From: Candidatus Melainabacteria bacterium
GTDB lineage: Bacteria > Cyanobacteriota > Vampirovibrionia > LMEP-6097
Reading direction: 5' to 3'
DNA length: 64,000 nucleotides
Assembly (NCBI GenBank): GCA_005110385.1
Contig: DUDT01000004.1
Span: 62,001 to 126,000 of the forward strand
Numbering within the stretch: position 1 is the stretch's first letter; every line of letters begins with the position of its first letter. Below, piece after piece: positions 52,878 to 61,673 of the stretch. The notes beneath the pieces were generated by a model. That model made no database searches. It saw only the letters and a list, made by a program, of their open reading frames with translations, and was not told the origin of the DNA. Both the position numbers and the translations under genes were made by a program.

Positions 52878-53630
52878 ATGGATAACCAAAACTCAGAAAT
52901 AGTAAAACTTGTTCAGTTCCCTGCCATGTTCGGACTACCGAATGCTAGTCCATATTGTATGAAAGTCGAAACTTTTATGCGTATAGCTGGTATCCCTTAC
53001 GAAATTATTGAGGAAGTTAATCCTTCGAAAGGTCCTAAAGGAAAGCTTCCCTACATTATTCATAAAGGTAAAGAAATAGCAGATTCTACTTTTATATTAG
53101 AATATTTATCTGCGGAGTTTAATGTTGATTTAGATTCACACCTATCTATTCAAGAAAAAGCAGTCGCTCATTCATTCCAGAGGCTTTTTGAGGAGAGTCT
53201 TATCTGGGTTATGGCTTATAACCGTATGACTGATAACTGGCATGTAATTGAATCAGCTTGGTTTGGTTTTCTGCCCCCAGTCTTGAAAATGTTTTTACCA
53301 AGCATGCTTAAGCAGCAATTTAAATCTAAGCTTATGGCTCAAGGTATTGGCAGGCATTCAAGAAATGAAATTTATCATTATGGTATGAAAGATTTAAGAG
53401 CCATCGTAGATCAGCTTGGTGCTAAACCTTTCTTGATGGGTGATAGAGTTTCTTTAGTGGATACTACTGCTTATGCTTTTGTCTCCAGTCTTTTAATAAA
53501 TGAATTTACATCACCTATAGATGAACTTTCTAAGACGGCTGAAAACTTAAGGGCTTATAGAGATCGTATGCAGAACCTTTACTTTCCAGAGTTGAATTAT
53601 TCTCGTAGAGATGATTTAGCTAGCGTATAG
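52878..53630 (+). CDS. GST-fold protein, Faxc/metaxin-like
   Basis: 250 aa. The N-terminal thioredoxin-like domain (FGLPNASPYCMKVETFMRIAGIPYEI, then GPKGKLPYIIHKGKEIADSTFILEYL) and the helical C-terminal half match glutathione S-transferase-like proteins of the failed-axon-connections/metaxin type. It has a single Cys in the S-P-Y-C motif. Function is unknown in bacteria and glutathione use is not implied. It ends directly against the ABC exporter start (TAGATG), so it is the first gene of the export operon. Confidence 0.85.
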   Translation: MDNQNSEIVKLVQFPAMFGLPNASPYCMKVETFMRIAGIPYEIIEEVNPSKGPKGKLPYIIHKGKEIADSTFILEYLSAEFNVDLDSHLSIQEKAVAHSFQRLFEESLIWVMAYNRMTDNWHVIESAWFGFLPPVLKMFLPSMLKQQFKSKLMAQGIGRHSRNEIYHYGMKDLRAIVDQLGAKPFLMGDRVSLVDTTAYAFVSSLLINEFTSPIDELSKTAENLRAYRDRMQNLYFPELNYSRRDDLASV

Positions 53631-55376
53631 ATGTCCTCTAATAAAAAAATATATAAAGAATTGCTGAATATATTGTTTGCTGAGAAGCAGATACTCATGG
53701 TTTTTCTTGCGTATTCGATTTTCATTAGTCTTATTTATCTAGCTGTGCCACTTGGCGCACAGATTATAGTTAATATTATTTCGACTGGCGTTCTTATACA
53801 GCCTTTAGTCATAATCTCCATTGGAGTTTTATTCGGTTTAATTTTTCTTGGTGTTTTAAGAATATTGCAGCTCTATATTACAGAGATATTGCAGAGGAAG
53901 ATTTTTGCTAAAATCTCGTGGCAGACGGCTTCTAGATTACTTAAAGTTGCTCAAAAACATCTTTCTGAAGTATATGCGCCAGAATTAGTTAATAGATTTT
54001 TTGATACGGTTACTATACAGAAGTCTCTTACCTTAATACTTTTAGAGGTGCCATCGGCTATTTTACAGATATTAGTTGGTTTAATTATCATGGGAATCTA
54101 TCATCCTATCTTAATTATTTTTGACATTTTTTTAATAGCGGTTATTTTCTTAATTGTAATTCTTGGCTATAAAGGCTTAGAGACTAGTCTTGCAGAATCT
54201 AGCTCTAAATATAAAGTAGCTTATTGGTTAGAGGAGATCGCTCGCTGTAATGTCGGTTTTAAGATGAATGCTAAAGAGGATTTTCTATTAAATCATCTTG
54301 ACGAGAAGATTCTAAGCTACCTTTCAGATCGTAAGCAGCATTTTAAAGTCATACTTAGGCAGTTCTCAGGCAGTTATTTGTTTGAAGCTTTTGCAAGTGC
54401 AGGGGTTTTATCTATAGGAGCTTGGCTCGTTATTAATGGCAAGATGACACTCGGTCAGTTAGTGGCTTCAGAGATTATTATACTTATGATACTTTCCTCT
54501 ATAGATAAGATAGTTCAGAAAATAGAGACTTGGTATGACCTGCTTACAGCGATAGACAAGGTAAGTTACATTAGTAAACTTGGGGTAGAAAAGAAAGATG
54601 GTATTTTACTTGAGCCTAGTGAAATCGGCTCTGAGATTAAGATTATAGATGTAGATTTTTCATATAATGATTCAGTTAAGGTTTTTAATAAATTAAATAT
54701 GGAGCTAAGCTCTGGTGCTAGAGCAAGTTTAGTCGGAGTGAGTGGATCTGGTAAGACCTCCTTAGCTTATATTTTATCTGGTCTCTATGAAATTAATTCA
54801 GGGCATATTTTTATAGATGGTCGGGATATTCGTTCTATAGATTTAGATAGTTTAAGAACTAGCTTTGCATTAGTAAGTGATTTTAATGAAATCTTCTCTG
54901 GGACAGTAGAAGAGAATATTTTACTCGGGCGTAATGCTTTAGAGAAGGATTCATTAGATAAGGTTATTGATTTACTTGAACTCGAAAGGGATTTAAGAAA
55001 GTATCCTAAAGGGCTTAATACGCAGCTTTTAAGCGAAGGACGTAATATCTCACTTGGGCAGAGGCAGAGAATACTTATAGCAAGATCAATTATCGGTAAT
55101 CCACAGCTCCTCATTCTAGATGAGGCTTTCGGTGGCATGGATCAAATGACTAAGCTTAAGATTATTAATAAGATCTTTGATCTAAGAAATCCTTGGACTA
55201 TTCTGAATATCACTCATGACGCAGAAGTAGTGGCTAGAACTAAAGAGATTTTTCTATTAGAAGATGGTGCTATTAAAGAAAAAGGCTTAATAGATGACCT
55301 TTCAAATGATACTAAATCTGCATTCTCGCAGCTTTTCCCTGAGCTCGCTAAATTTAAAATAAGGGAGGCTAATTAA
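53631..55376 (+). CDS. ABC exporter of a type I secretion/efflux system
   Basis: 581 aa. A six-helix ABC membrane domain (about residues 20-300) plus NBD: Walker A GVSGSGKTSLAY, signature ISLGQRQRILIARS, Walker B LLILDEAFGGMD, switch His in LNITHDAE. There is no C39 peptidase or CLD domain at the N-terminus, so leader cleavage is not expected. It abuts the GST-like gene upstream and lies 1 nt before the HlyD-like adaptor. With TolC further on, it forms a tripartite exporter. No cargo gene is evident nearby. Confidence 0.88.
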   Translation: MSSNKKIYKELLNILFAEKQILMVFLAYSIFISLIYLAVPLGAQIIVNIISTGVLIQPLVIISIGVLFGLIFLGVLRILQLYITEILQRKIFAKISWQTASRLLKVAQKHLSEVYAPELVNRFFDTVTIQKSLTLILLEVPSAILQILVGLIIMGIYHPILIIFDIFLIAVIFLIVILGYKGLETSLAESSSKYKVAYWLEEIARCNVGFKMNAKEDFLLNHLDEKILSYLSDRKQHFKVILRQFSGSYLFEAFASAGVLSIGAWLVINGKMTLGQLVASEIIILMILSSIDKIVQKIETWYDLLTAIDKVSYISKLGVEKKDGILLEPSEIGSEIKIIDVDFSYNDSVKVFNKLNMELSSGARASLVGVSGSGKTSLAYILSGLYEINSGHIFIDGRDIRSIDLDSLRTSFALVSDFNEIFSGTVEENILLGRNALEKDSLDKVIDLLELERDLRKYPKGLNTQLLSEGRNISLGQRQRILIARSIIGNPQLLILDEAFGGMDQMTKLKIINKIFDLRNPWTILNITHDAEVVARTKEIFLLEDGAIKEKGLIDDLSNDTKSAFSQLFPELAKFKIREAN

Positions 55377-55377
55377 T

Positions 55378-56715
55378 ATGAGGTCTTTAGCTAGTATTGA
55401 AACCCCTTTTATTTTAAAAACCTTTGCCTATGTAATTGGTGCTGTTTTCTTTGTTGCTTTTATTTCTCTGTTTTTGCCTTGGCGGCAGACTATTACTGGA
55501 GTTGGTAAGGTTACAGTGTTTTCCCCGATGAATAGACCGCAGTTAGTGCAGTCTCAGATCAGCGGTAAAATCGTTAATATCTCTATTCATGAAGGTGACT
55601 GGGTCGAGCGAGGTCAGCTTTTAATTGAGCTAGAGGAATTAGAAGAGAAATTTTTAGATAAGTCTCAGTTAAAGCGTTTACAGGGACAGCGCTTAGCTTA
55701 TTTAGATAAACGTAATGCTATCGAAAGGTTAATTAATACTCTAGAAAGGCAGATAAATTCTTTACTTAGAGTTCAGTCAGCGACGGTACCTAATGCTGGA
55801 ATAGAAATTAGACAGACAGAGGATAAGCAAATAGCAAGCCAGCAAAAGCTTAGAGCTGCTGAACAGAATTTTAAAACGGCACAGTTGAATTTTTCTCGTA
55901 GTGAAAAACTCTATGAAAAAGGTTTAAGCTCTAGAAGAGATTTTGAATTAGCTGAATTAGCTTTAGTGAAGTCTAGATCAGAATATGAGGCTTCTACTGC
56001 TGAACTCAACATCGCTGGTAGAGATATAACTCAATCACGTTTTAGTTATGATAAGGTTTCAGCAGAGGCTGCTTTAAAGGTACAAGAAGCAGAAGCTAAG
56101 CTAGCTCAGTCTTTTGAGAAATTAGCTGACATTAATAGTGAGATTTTTAAGTTAGATATTAACTTAGCTAATATGGAAAGTAGAATTACACAGCGTAAGA
56201 TATACGCTCCAGCCGATGGTCAGATAGTAAGGCTAAAGGTTCTAGGTCAAGGTGAGACGGTTAAATCTGGCTCTGATCTATTAACTATAGTGCCTAAAAC
56301 TTCAGATCAAGCTGTAGAACTGTATATCTCTGATGTTTTCGCCCCACTTATAAATACAGGCAGGGAAGTGCGTTTACAGTTTTCGGGTTTTCCAGCTTTA
56401 CAGTTCTCTGGCTGGCCTACTGTAGCTTTAGGCACTTTTCCTGGAATAGTAAAAGTTATAGATGCTAATGCTAATGAGGAAGGTGAATATAGGATTTTAG
56501 TTCAACCTGATTATAAAAGGATAAATTCTAAAAAAGATAAGCCTTGGCCTGATAATAGCTTTCTTAGACCAGGTTCTAATGTAGTGGGTTGGGTAATATT
56601 AGATGAAGTACCAGTTTGGTATGAATTCTGGCGTATCCTAAATGGTTTTCCTCCGACTATGATTAGTAATCCAGCTAAATCTACTTATAAGAGGAAAATT
56701 CCTAAGGTTGGATAA
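55378..56715 (+). CDS. HlyD-family membrane-fusion protein
   Basis: 445 aa. A single N-terminal membrane anchor (FAYVIGAVFFVAFISLFLPW) is followed by a lipoyl half-motif (QISGKIVNISIHEGDWVERGQLLIEL), a long coiled-coil hairpin (about residues 95-265), the second lipoyl half (RKIYAPADGQIVRLKVLGQGETV) and beta-barrel domains. It links the ABC exporter to the outer-membrane channel. It starts 1 nt after the exporter stop. Confidence 0.9.
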   Translation: MRSLASIETPFILKTFAYVIGAVFFVAFISLFLPWRQTITGVGKVTVFSPMNRPQLVQSQISGKIVNISIHEGDWVERGQLLIELEELEEKFLDKSQLKRLQGQRLAYLDKRNAIERLINTLERQINSLLRVQSATVPNAGIEIRQTEDKQIASQQKLRAAEQNFKTAQLNFSRSEKLYEKGLSSRRDFELAELALVKSRSEYEASTAELNIAGRDITQSRFSYDKVSAEAALKVQEAEAKLAQSFEKLADINSEIFKLDINLANMESRITQRKIYAPADGQIVRLKVLGQGETVKSGSDLLTIVPKTSDQAVELYISDVFAPLINTGREVRLQFSGFPALQFSGWPTVALGTFPGIVKVIDANANEEGEYRILVQPDYKRINSKKDKPWPDNSFLRPGSNVVGWVILDEVPVWYEFWRILNGFPPTMISNPAKSTYKRKIPKVG

Positions 56716-56762
56716 GGTTTTTATTGTGCGAGCGGCCCTGTTTAAGTTTTAATAATAACCTT
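56714..56762. terminator. Stem-loop between convergent hlyD-like gene and 229-aa gene
   Basis: Arms AAGGTTTTTATT (56714-56725) and AATAATAACCTT (56751-56762) pair with one mismatch. The left arm begins in the hlyD stop codon, and the right arm encodes the end of the opposing gene (KVIIKT). No T-run. Confidence 0.45.
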
Positions 56763-57431
56763 GCTCAAACAATTTAACGATTTGCTTAGGATTCTAATTT
56801 GAGGATCTAAATCGACTTTAAGTTCTTCACAGAACTTTTTCCAACTATTAATGATGTCATTTAAAAAATGTGGTTTAGTCAAAATTAATTTAATACCCAG
56901 AAGAGTTGAATCTAGGTTCATATCTGTGCAAAGTTTATTAATATTCTGAATAACATGATTCAGAATATTAGATTCAGGTTCAGACGTGGGTTTATTAATT
57001 AAAATTAAATTCGTTAAAAAACTAGCTAGTTCATTTGAGAGTTTTTTAGGATTTTTGTTTGAGATTTTTTGATGAAGTAGCCGATGTAAATTTCTAGAAA
57101 CATAATGTATATCTAATCCTAGTCTAGAAAATTTTTCATCCTTATGTAACTCTTTCAGAAGATTGTAAAGTTCTGGGTAAGTTTTTTTAATATTAAGATT
57201 AAGCAGAGTTAGAGTATCTAGAGGTCTAGAAAGCAACTTTGTAAAAATATCTATGCCTTGATCTAAATGTTTAGATGAAAGAAAATCAATTAAAAATTGA
57301 CTCAATGCTTGCTTGAAAGATTCTTTAGCTAGAGTACTGGGTGTCCCTGCTGAGCCATTTTTACTACTTCCTATACTTTGTAGTATATTAATCCCAATCA
57401 ATTCTTTTATCCCAACTCCAAAAAGTTCCAT
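56742..57431 (-). CDS. Hypothetical helical protein, 229 aa
   Basis: Not recognised. Leu/Lys/Asn-rich and helical throughout with repeated amphipathic segments (FKQALSQFLIDFLSSKHLDQ, LASFLTNLILINKPT). It opens with a Gly-rich MELFGVGIKELIGIN. No signal peptide or membrane segment. It lies between the adaptor gene and the tolC-like gene, on the opposite strand, so it interrupts the export operon. The upstream 108 nt are shared with the tolC promoter region. Confidence 0.5.
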   Translation of the reverse strand: MELFGVGIKELIGINILQSIGSSKNGSAGTPSTLAKESFKQALSQFLIDFLSSKHLDQGIDIFTKLLSRPLDTLTLLNLNIKKTYPELYNLLKELHKDEKFSRLGLDIHYVSRNLHRLLHQKISNKNPKKLSNELASFLTNLILINKPTSEPESNILNHVIQNINKLCTDMNLDSTLLGIKLILTKPHFLNDIINSWKKFCEELKVDLDPQIRILSKSLNCLSKVIIKT

Positions 57432-57569
57432 GTGAAGATTTTATCTTGATTTGGAAATAAATCGTATCACATATGAGGTATTTGATGGAAGAAGCAATTA
57501 GTTAATTGCTGATAATAAATTAGCTAAATGTTTCATTGATTGATCTATAATCGAGGTTTAGATAAGTAT

Positions 57570-59099
57570 ATGGCGCATATTCTTTTAGTTTTATTTTGTT
57601 TATTTTTCTCACAGCAAGTTTTTTCTAAAAAAACTATGCAGCCACTAAAGCTTAACGCTAACTTTCTTGAAGAAATAGATTTTCAAGAAAATTTTAATTT
57701 ATATAATTCTGGACTTTTGTTTACTGAAGCTGCGCGCAAGCCTCATAGTGAAAATATCATCTGGGATAAGCTGGAATTTCAAGATTTCCTAAAGCTAGTC
57801 AGTGAGAACCATCCACAGATTTTACAAGCTAAACTTAAGCGTAATCAAGCTAATGCTAAGCGCTTAGAAACCCAAGGTGCTTTCGATCCTTCGCTAAATT
57901 CTAAAAACTCTTATAATATTTATAATAGTTCATCTGATCCGGGTAAGGAGCAGGAGGCTTTCACCTCTTCTAATAGTTTAGATATTTTAACTCGCTATGG
58001 AGCGAAGTTATCGGCTGGAGCTAAGTTTGCAGAAGGGGATATTAAGACACCTCTTTCTCCGACTGGCTCTGGTGGCGAATATTTTATAGAAGCACAGATA
58101 CCACTTTTAAGAGATGCTATTTATAACTCAAAAAATATTAAAGAAAAAAGTGCGATTTTAAATGAAGCAATAGCCGATTTAACTCTATATCGTAAACAGT
58201 TAGATGTTTTGCAGAAAGCGAGTGAATTGTATTGGAAATGGTACGCTAGTTTTAAAGTTCTTGAAGTTGAGAATCATCTGGTGGATTTAATTACAGAGCA
58301 GAGTGATTTCGTGAAAGCTCAAGTGGAGTATGGGAATCTTGCGCAGCTTGCTTATATAGAAGTGAGTACTGAATTACAGAAAAGACTCTTTAAAAGAGCT
58401 AAGGCTGAAAGGGAGGCACAGGAGATGTCCCTTGCTTTAGCTAACTATTTATGGCTAGAAAGTGGCGAACCCTTGGGTTTATTTGCTAAGGATCAGGTGC
58501 CTAATGTTAAAGAAGAAATCGCTCAAGGCTTAGTTCTGGAAAATATAAATGAAGCTAAATTAAAAGCCTTGAAATTTAGACCAGAGTTTAAAGCCATAAA
58601 TTTATCTAAAGATATAGCTATTCTGGAACGTAAATTTGCGAAAAACCAAATGCTGCCTGAATTAGACTTTTTTATTAATCAAGGAGTAGAGACTGGTGAG
58701 GATAGTATAGGACCTACTACTGCTGCTGGCGTGAATTTATCTATCCCCTTAAGAGTCAGAACTGGACAGGGTTTAAAGAAACAGGCTGAATTGAGTTTAC
58801 AGTCTTTAAATCTTGCGAGCAGGGAATTAATGCAGAATGTAATTTTAGAGCTTGAGAACGCTGTCTCTGAACTAGAACAGAGTAAAGCTAAAACTAAATT
58901 CGCTAAAGAAAGTTTAATCTTAGCGAACCAGCTTTTCGAGGGTGAATCTGAAAAATTTAAATTAGGCGACAGCACTTTATTTTTAGTAATTAGAAGACAG
59001 AGGGCTATGGCTGAAGCTAATATTCAGTATTATAAAGCTTTTGCTGATTACAGAACAGCGGAGCAGGTTTTTAAGTTTTTACAGGGTGAGTTGATTTAA
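57570..59099 (+). CDS. TolC-like outer-membrane efflux protein
   Basis: 509 aa from the ATG at 57570, giving a Sec signal (MAHILLVLFCLFFSQQVFSK). The track's TTG start at 57540 adds a charged leader of 10 residues. Two OEP repeats of helical coils are visible: HPQILQAKLKRNQANAKRLETQGAFDP and RPEFKAINLSKDIAILERKFAKNQMLPELDF. The C-terminal repeat ends KAFADYRTAEQVFKFLQGEL. It should be the channel for the ABC/HlyD pair. Its last 61 nt are duplicated at 59754-59814. Confidence 0.88.
   Translation: MAHILLVLFCLFFSQQVFSKKTMQPLKLNANFLEEIDFQENFNLYNSGLLFTEAARKPHSENIIWDKLEFQDFLKLVSENHPQILQAKLKRNQANAKRLETQGAFDPSLNSKNSYNIYNSSSDPGKEQEAFTSSNSLDILTRYGAKLSAGAKFAEGDIKTPLSPTGSGGEYFIEAQIPLLRDAIYNSKNIKEKSAILNEAIADLTLYRKQLDVLQKASELYWKWYASFKVLEVENHLVDLITEQSDFVKAQVEYGNLAQLAYIEVSTELQKRLFKRAKAEREAQEMSLALANYLWLESGEPLGLFAKDQVPNVKEEIAQGLVLENINEAKLKALKFRPEFKAINLSKDIAILERKFAKNQMLPELDFFINQGVETGEDSIGPTTAAGVNLSIPLRVRTGQGLKKQAELSLQSLNLASRELMQNVILELENAVSELEQSKAKTKFAKESLILANQLFEGESEKFKLGDSTLFLVIRRQRAMAEANIQYYKAFADYRTAEQVFKFLQGELI
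59039..59099 (+). repeat. tolC 3'-end repeat, in-gene copy
   Basis: 61 nt including the tolC stop. It recurs 715 bp downstream with three substitutions, all silent (ACA/ACG, AAG/AAA, GAG/GAA). Confidence 0.95.
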
Positions 59100-59121
59100 T
59101 GACATTAAGATTTTTGAATCA

Positions 59122-59661
59122 CTAGATATTAAAACCTATTTTTTTATTAGAGGCTTTATCGGGAAGGATCATGCTTTTAATTACAGCTATAACATCTTTT
59201 ATTTGACTATCATGCTCAGAGAGCTTTTCTTCGATATTATTAATTTTCTTGGCTAAGTCTTGGTTAGTGGCTAACATTGAACGCATTTTAGTAAATGCTC
59301 TTACTATTTGTATGCTTGTGTGGACAGCAACTTCACTATTTAAAATGGAGGCTAGCATAATAGCACCATGTTCTGTAAAGGCATTAGGATTTGAATTAGA
59401 GTATTTCAACTTATTAAATCTCTGAAAATTTATAAGTAATTTATTTTTTTCTTCTTTGGCTAATCTAAACATAAAATCAGAGGGAAAGCGGTTTTGATTG
59501 CGTTTAACCTGCTCATTTAGTCTCTTGGTGGTAACTCCATACAAACTAGCAATATCACTATCTATTAGGACATTCTGTCCCCTCAATTCAATTATTAAGT
59601 CTTCTATGGATAAGACTATATCTAATTTTGATTGATCTAGAATTTTAGATTTATTGGGCAT
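59122..59661 (-). CDS. ORF6N-domain protein
   Basis: 179 aa starting at MPNKSK. The track's 59691 start would run through a perfect palindrome. The ORF6N DNA-binding domain common in phages and mobile islands is clear: VLIDSDIASLYGVTTKRLNEQVKRNQNRFPSDFMF, then NAFTEHGAIMLASILNS and IQIVRAFTKMRSML. A short coiled tail follows. It is the only gene on a ~715-bp segment bracketed by copies of the tolC 3' end. The palindrome immediately upstream could be its operator. Confidence 0.9.
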   Translation of the reverse strand: MPNKSKILDQSKLDIVLSIEDLIIELRGQNVLIDSDIASLYGVTTKRLNEQVKRNQNRFPSDFMFRLAKEEKNKLLINFQRFNKLKYSNSNPNAFTEHGAIMLASILNSEVAVHTSIQIVRAFTKMRSMLATNQDLAKKINNIEEKLSEHDSQIKDVIAVIKSMILPDKASNKKIGFNI

Positions 59662-59663
59662 GA

Positions 59664-59698
59664 TTTTTAAGTGGTCGCAAACTGCGACCACTTAAAAA
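59664..59698. promoter_or_regulatory. Perfect palindrome at the start of the ORF6N gene
   Basis: TTTTTAAGTGGTCGCA-AAC-TGCGACCACTTAAAAA, 16-bp arms with no mismatch and a 3-nt centre, beginning 2 nt before the ORF6N ATG. It is either an operator for the ORF6N protein or a terminator or end structure of the cassette. Confidence 0.6.
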
Positions 59699-59753
59699 AG
59701 CATATCTAAACTGATAGAAGATGAAAAATTAATGAGTAAATTAACTTAAATTA

Positions 59754-59814
59754 TTTTGCTGATTACAGAACGGCGGAGCAGGTTTTTAAATTTTTACAGG
59801 GTGAATTGATTTAA
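59754..59814 (+). repeat. tolC 3'-end repeat, downstream copy
   Basis: Still encodes FADYRTAEQVFKFLQGELI plus stop, with only synonymous changes from the in-gene copy. It is probably the resident gene end displaced by an insertion that carried its own. Confidence 0.95.
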
Positions 59815-59834
59815 AAACGTATTAAAATCTTTAT

Positions 59835-59849
59835 TGTAATACTATTACA
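59835..59849. promoter_or_regulatory. Fur/Zur-type box upstream of COG0523 gene
   Basis: TGTAATACTATTACA, a perfect 7-1-7 inverted repeat 23 nt before the start codon. The form matches Fur-family operators, and COG0523 genes of the YciC type are classically Zur targets. A Fur-family gene lies 1.4 kb downstream. Confidence 0.7.
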
Positions 59850-59872
59850 TTTAGTGCTATCTTTAGATAATT

Positions 59873-61111
59873 ATGAGTCAAAGTTCTAGTCTTCTTGTAG
59901 ATACTCCTAAGCTCCCGGTAACTGTACTATCTGGCTTTCTTGGTGCTGGTAAAACCACTTTATTGAACCATATCTTAAATAATCGAGAGGGATTAAGGGT
60001 CGCTCTAATCGTCAATGATATGAGTGAAGTGAATATAGATGCTGATTTAGTGAATCGTGAATCTACTTTAAGTAGGACTGATGAAAAATTAGTAGAAATG
60101 TCAAATGGCTGTATCTGCTGCACTTTAAGAGAAGATCTTTTACTGGAAGTGAAGAAATTAGCTGCTGATAATCGTTTTGATTATTTAGTTATAGAGTCGA
60201 CTGGGATTTCTGAGCCGATGCCTATCGCAGAGACCTTTAGTTTTGAGGATGAAGAAGGAAGTTCACTATCTGATATCGCTAAGCTAGATACTATGGTAAC
60301 TGTGGTAGATTCATTTAATTTTCTGAAAGATTATGGCTCTACGGATTTTCTCTCTGATAGAGAGATGGCACGTGATGGTGAAGATGTTCGTACTATAGTG
60401 GATCTTTTGCTCTCACAGATTGAATTTGCAGATGTAATAATTCTGAATAAATTAGATTTAATTAGTGATGAGGATACAGCTTATTTACGTAAAATGATTA
60501 AAGCTTTAAATGAGGATGCGAAGATAATTGAAGCAGTAAACGCAGCTGTACCTCTAAAAGAGGTTTTAAATACTGGTCTTTTCGATATAAATAGTGCAGA
60601 AGAGAATCCTGAGTGGATGGAGTCTCTGAAAGAAGAAGATAAATCAGAAGCCGATGAGTATGGCATTACTAATTTTACTTATGTCGCACGTAAACCATTT
60701 CACCCACAGCGTTTACGTAAAGTCTTTGATGAAGAGTGGCCTGGGGTAATTCGCTCTAAAGGTTATTTTTGGTTAGCGAGTAGAATGGATAAGGTGGGTT
60801 TCTGGTCACAAGCTGGAGCTATCTGTCAGAGTCGTATGGCTGGTTATTGGTGGGCGGGAGCGCCAGCAAGCTTCTGGCCAGAAGATGAAGCGACGGTAAA
60901 AGAAATTAAATCTTCATGGGTAGAGCCTTTTGGTGATAGAAGACAAGAATTAGTAATTATCGGTATTGATATGGATAAAGAAGCGATTATAAATAAGCTG
61001 GAATCCGCTCTGCTAACGGAAGATGAACTCGCTTTGGGTGAAAAGGCTTGGCTTGAGTTTAAAGATCCTTTTCCAGTATGGGGTGAGATGGAAGAAGCGG
61101 TGGCTGTTTAG
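59873..61111 (+). CDS. COG0523 GTPase, YciC/ZigA-like metallochaperone
   Basis: 412 aa of the CobW/COG0523 family. P-loop [13 protein letters not shown], switch [14 protein letters not shown], metal-binding SNGCICCTL (CxCC), DEE-containing acidic stretch, guanine motif LNKLDL, and the CobW_C domain ([29 protein letters not shown]). Length and the [11 protein letters not shown] block fit the zinc-responsive YciC/ZigA subgroup that helps load zinc enzymes under starvation. Control through the palindrome just upstream and the nearby Fur/Zur gene is likely. Confidence 0.9.
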   Translation: MSQSSSLLVDTPKLPVTVLSGFLGAGKTTLLNHILNNREGLRVALIVNDMSEVNIDADLVNRESTLSRTDEKLVEMSNGCICCTLREDLLLEVKKLAADNRFDYLVIESTGISEPMPIAETFSFEDEEGSSLSDIAKLDTMVTVVDSFNFLKDYGSTDFLSDREMARDGEDVRTIVDLLLSQIEFADVIILNKLDLISDEDTAYLRKMIKALNEDAKIIEAVNAAVPLKEVLNTGLFDINSAEENPEWMESLKEEDKSEADEYGITNFTYVARKPFHPQRLRKVFDEEWPGVIRSKGYFWLASRMDKVGFWSQAGAICQSRMAGYWWAGAPASFWPEDEATVKEIKSSWVEPFGDRRQELVIIGIDMDKEAIINKLESALLTEDELALGEKAWLEFKDPFPVWGEMEEAVAV

Positions 61112-61122
61112 GGGCTGTGGAA

Positions 61123-61155
61123 TATAGCAAGTCTTTGTTATAGTATTTTTTTTAA
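61123..61155 (+). terminator. Rho-independent terminator after COG0523 gene
   Basis: TATAGCAA-gtct-TTGTTATA (8 bp, one wobble) followed within 3 nt by a run of eight T, 12 nt after the stop. Confidence 0.65.
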
Positions 61156-61218
61156 ATAAATCAGTTCTCGAAGGTACGAAATCTTGCCAGAGAAAGGAAT
61201 AGGATCATTGACGTTGCT

Positions 61219-61638
61219 TTAATGACACTTCTCGCAGAGACCTAATACCTCATCTATAACTTCTACCTGCGCAAAGCCATTTATATGAAGCTCTGTAGCT
61301 GCTCTCTCTACTGGCTTGACGTTATGGCAGCTTTTACAGACTAGGAGGCGATGTAAATGATTCTTATGCTCACAGCATTTCATAAAACTATTTATCGAAT
61401 GAACTTTATGCACTATATCTAATTCTAAAAGTGTATCTATGACCCGATATATGGTGATCGCTGAATAGTTTTTCCCTTCATTTTTTAGTAAATCCTGAAG
61501 CTCGTATGCTGAAAGGGCTTTATCGTGTTTAGCGATAGCTTCTAAAATATCATTGCGTGCTCGAGTTGATTTAAAGGCGTGCTGCTTTAGTTTTTCTAGG
61601 GCTTTTTCGATGAAGGTCTCTTGGTGTAGGTGGGGCAT
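61219..61638 (-). CDS. Fur-family repressor, probably Zur
   Basis: 139 aa. The N-terminal winged helix (KSTRARNDILEAIAKHDKALSAYELQDLL...YSAITIYRVIDTLLELDIV) and the metal-binding dimer domain are present, with HRLLVCKSC and a terminal GLCEKCH giving the two CxxC structural zinc pairs. Local company (COG0523 gene with a matching 7-1-7 box) and the lack of iron genes favour zinc sensing over iron. Fur cannot be excluded from sequence alone. It is convergent with the COG0523 gene. Confidence 0.88.
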   Translation of the reverse strand: MPHLHQETFIEKALEKLKQHAFKSTRARNDILEAIAKHDKALSAYELQDLLKNEGKNYSAITIYRVIDTLLELDIVHKVHSINSFMKCCEHKNHLHRLLVCKSCHNVKPVERAATELHINGFAQVEVIDEVLGLCEKCH

Positions 61639-61673
61639 GGGGCTTTCTTTCTGTATTATAACTGTGTTTTATT

